A stretch of DNA of 64,000 bases, taken from the NCBI GenBank assembly GCA_932294295.1, contig OW028573.1:51988329-52052328 (forward strand), read 5' to 3'. Positions 62,901 through 64,000 of this stretch are shown one piece after another. The notes beneath the pieces are model-generated. The model was not told the origin of the DNA. It worked only from the letters and a program-made list of their open reading frames with translations, and did no database searches. Made by a program: the position numbers and the translations under genes. How positions within the stretch are numbered: the first letter of the stretch is position 1; every line of letters begins with the position of its first letter. Source of the DNA: Alitta virens (taxonomy: Eukaryota; Annelida; Polychaeta; Phyllodocida; Nereididae).

Positions 62901-64000
62901 TGTAATGTCGTTGAAATATATACAAGGACACATGGGGACCTGGAATTATGCTTTTCTGCTTTGAAAAGGCTATTCTATAATAAAGTGTAAAACCTTTTTC
63001 TCATTCAATACAAAAGGTGTAGCCAGCTGATTCTAATTCTGTGTTTGAGAGAAAAATACATGTATTAGCAATTGTCTATTGTTCTTTGTTTTGCATTGTT
63101 TCCCATTGTCATGCTAGGCAGTCCATGTGCTGTCAACTGGGACAGGTGGGCTGAAGTGTCAAGCCAGGTGAGGAACCGTGGGGAAAAGTAAATTGATAAA
63201 AAGTAAATTGAGACAGTGGGTGGTCATGATAGGGCAAAATAGTTACCCTTGTTCGCAGTATGTGTGGGTTTGCGGGGGTTTCTGTTTGATTATTTCCATT
63301 TCTGAGTCAGAATATTACAACAGGTAACAGACGACAGACAACAGAATTAACTGTTGGCACATTGTATGGTAAACAGCCAAAATAGCAAAATATCACCAAC
63401 GTTACATATCTGTGTACAAAATATACGTAAACATTCCAGCTTATCCACAATCATCATAATATCAGAATGAGATGAGAGGTTACACTGTAATCATATTTAA
63501 TCCCTGTAGTTTCTGAATCCTAAAGTTTGGCTGGCTACTCAATGATGATGACATTCATGGCAATGTCATCAGAATGACATAATTGGTCAGTCACATCTTT
63601 TTTGCTTATCATTGTTTACTATGCATAACAAGAAGCCTATATGAGAAGTATACAGCAAGGTGGGAATATTAATGAGACAGAAAAATCAAACAATAACATG
63701 GCAACAAACAAATTCAAGGCCAGTGGGCAGCCGCAAAACTACTGAAGAGAATATAATAAGCGACTGGTAAATTCATGGCAACTTTTTTTTTCAAAACACA
63801 ATTATGCCTAAAAGAGATCCAGGTTGAACGCTTAGCGGAACACACACAGGTTAGGCTGCAAGTGAAAAGTGAAAGACACAACTCTCAAACTCGTGAATCG
63901 CAACAAAAAACTGTTTTTTGTCTCTCGGGCTGTTTACCTGATCCAAACTTAATCGTCTTCGGGCAACTCAAAACTGGTTGATGAATAAATAAGAAAAGAA
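59965..64000. other. Unassigned region, possibly introns of a minus-strand gene
   Basis: No recognised coding sequence. On the minus strand about 60523-60690 is open (a VGLFLTSRPYILFLEAVHDA segment, ending DENNEPLDLA then stop) and may be an exon or chance. An inverted repeat lies at 60459-60547. AGGGGCGTACCCAGAG at about 61929 resembles the end motif of decayed elements elsewhere in the window. Confidence 0.35.

Overview
The window is AT-rich, intron-rich nuclear DNA from a metazoan. The evidence is multi-exon genes with GT-AG introns, animal-only families (a Bcl-2 relative, a CLIC protein, profilin-4, FAM228), tRNA-derived SINEs, LINE fragments and many terminal-inverted-repeat elements. 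I cannot name the species. Vertebrate-like gene pairings, short introns of roughly 100 to 2000 bases, and repeated use of the octamer TAGGCCTA suggest an invertebrate deuterostome or another slowly evolving marine invertebrate. That is an inference.

Layout: 1-16.5 kb is mostly repeat-derived. It holds a 1.16-kb foldback element (4917-6077), SINEs, three LINE reverse-transcriptase remnants and a 0.9-kb inverted-repeat element, plus one candidate signal-peptide exon (4336-4402, minus). The segment 17.4-31.5 kb is the main coding block. It contains V-ATPase subunit E (minus), a BCL2L13/Bcl-rambo homologue (plus, head-to-head with it), a FAM228-family gene (minus, tail-to-tail with BCL2L13) and profilin-4 (plus, head-to-head with FAM228). 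A CLIC-family gene (33450-36755, minus) and an A20/AN1 zinc-finger ZFAND5/6 gene (39413-40525, minus) follow. The complete reading frames close exactly across the proposed splice sites. Predicted lengths are 226, 646, 381, 128, 319 and 219 residues.

The segment 42.08-48.99 kb is a near-identical direct tandem duplication of a 3.45-kb unit. Each unit carries a nested GC-rich inverted-repeat transposon, and each ends in a perfect GC hairpin with TA at its junctions. The segment 49-64 kb is mostly non-coding. It has one clear single-exon CDS (54903-55553), an uncharacterised disordered basic protein probably related to vertebrate C11orf96, and a likely last exon of a minus-strand gene with an Arg/Ser/His-rich tail (59852-59954). 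Several weaker small reading frames lie around 57-58.4 kb.

How the genes relate: two divergent pairs, ATP6V1E/BCL2L13 and FAM228/PFN4, each share a short intergenic promoter region. As I recall, the same pairs are neighbours in human (22q11.21 and 2p23.3), so the window appears to preserve two ancient linkages fused into one block. FAM228/PFN4 has X-box-like (RFX) motifs, which fits a sperm or ciliary programme. No complete new mobile or defence system was found. The most novel-looking items are the tandem 3.45-kb units with their nested element, and the large insertion in the BCL2L13 homologue.
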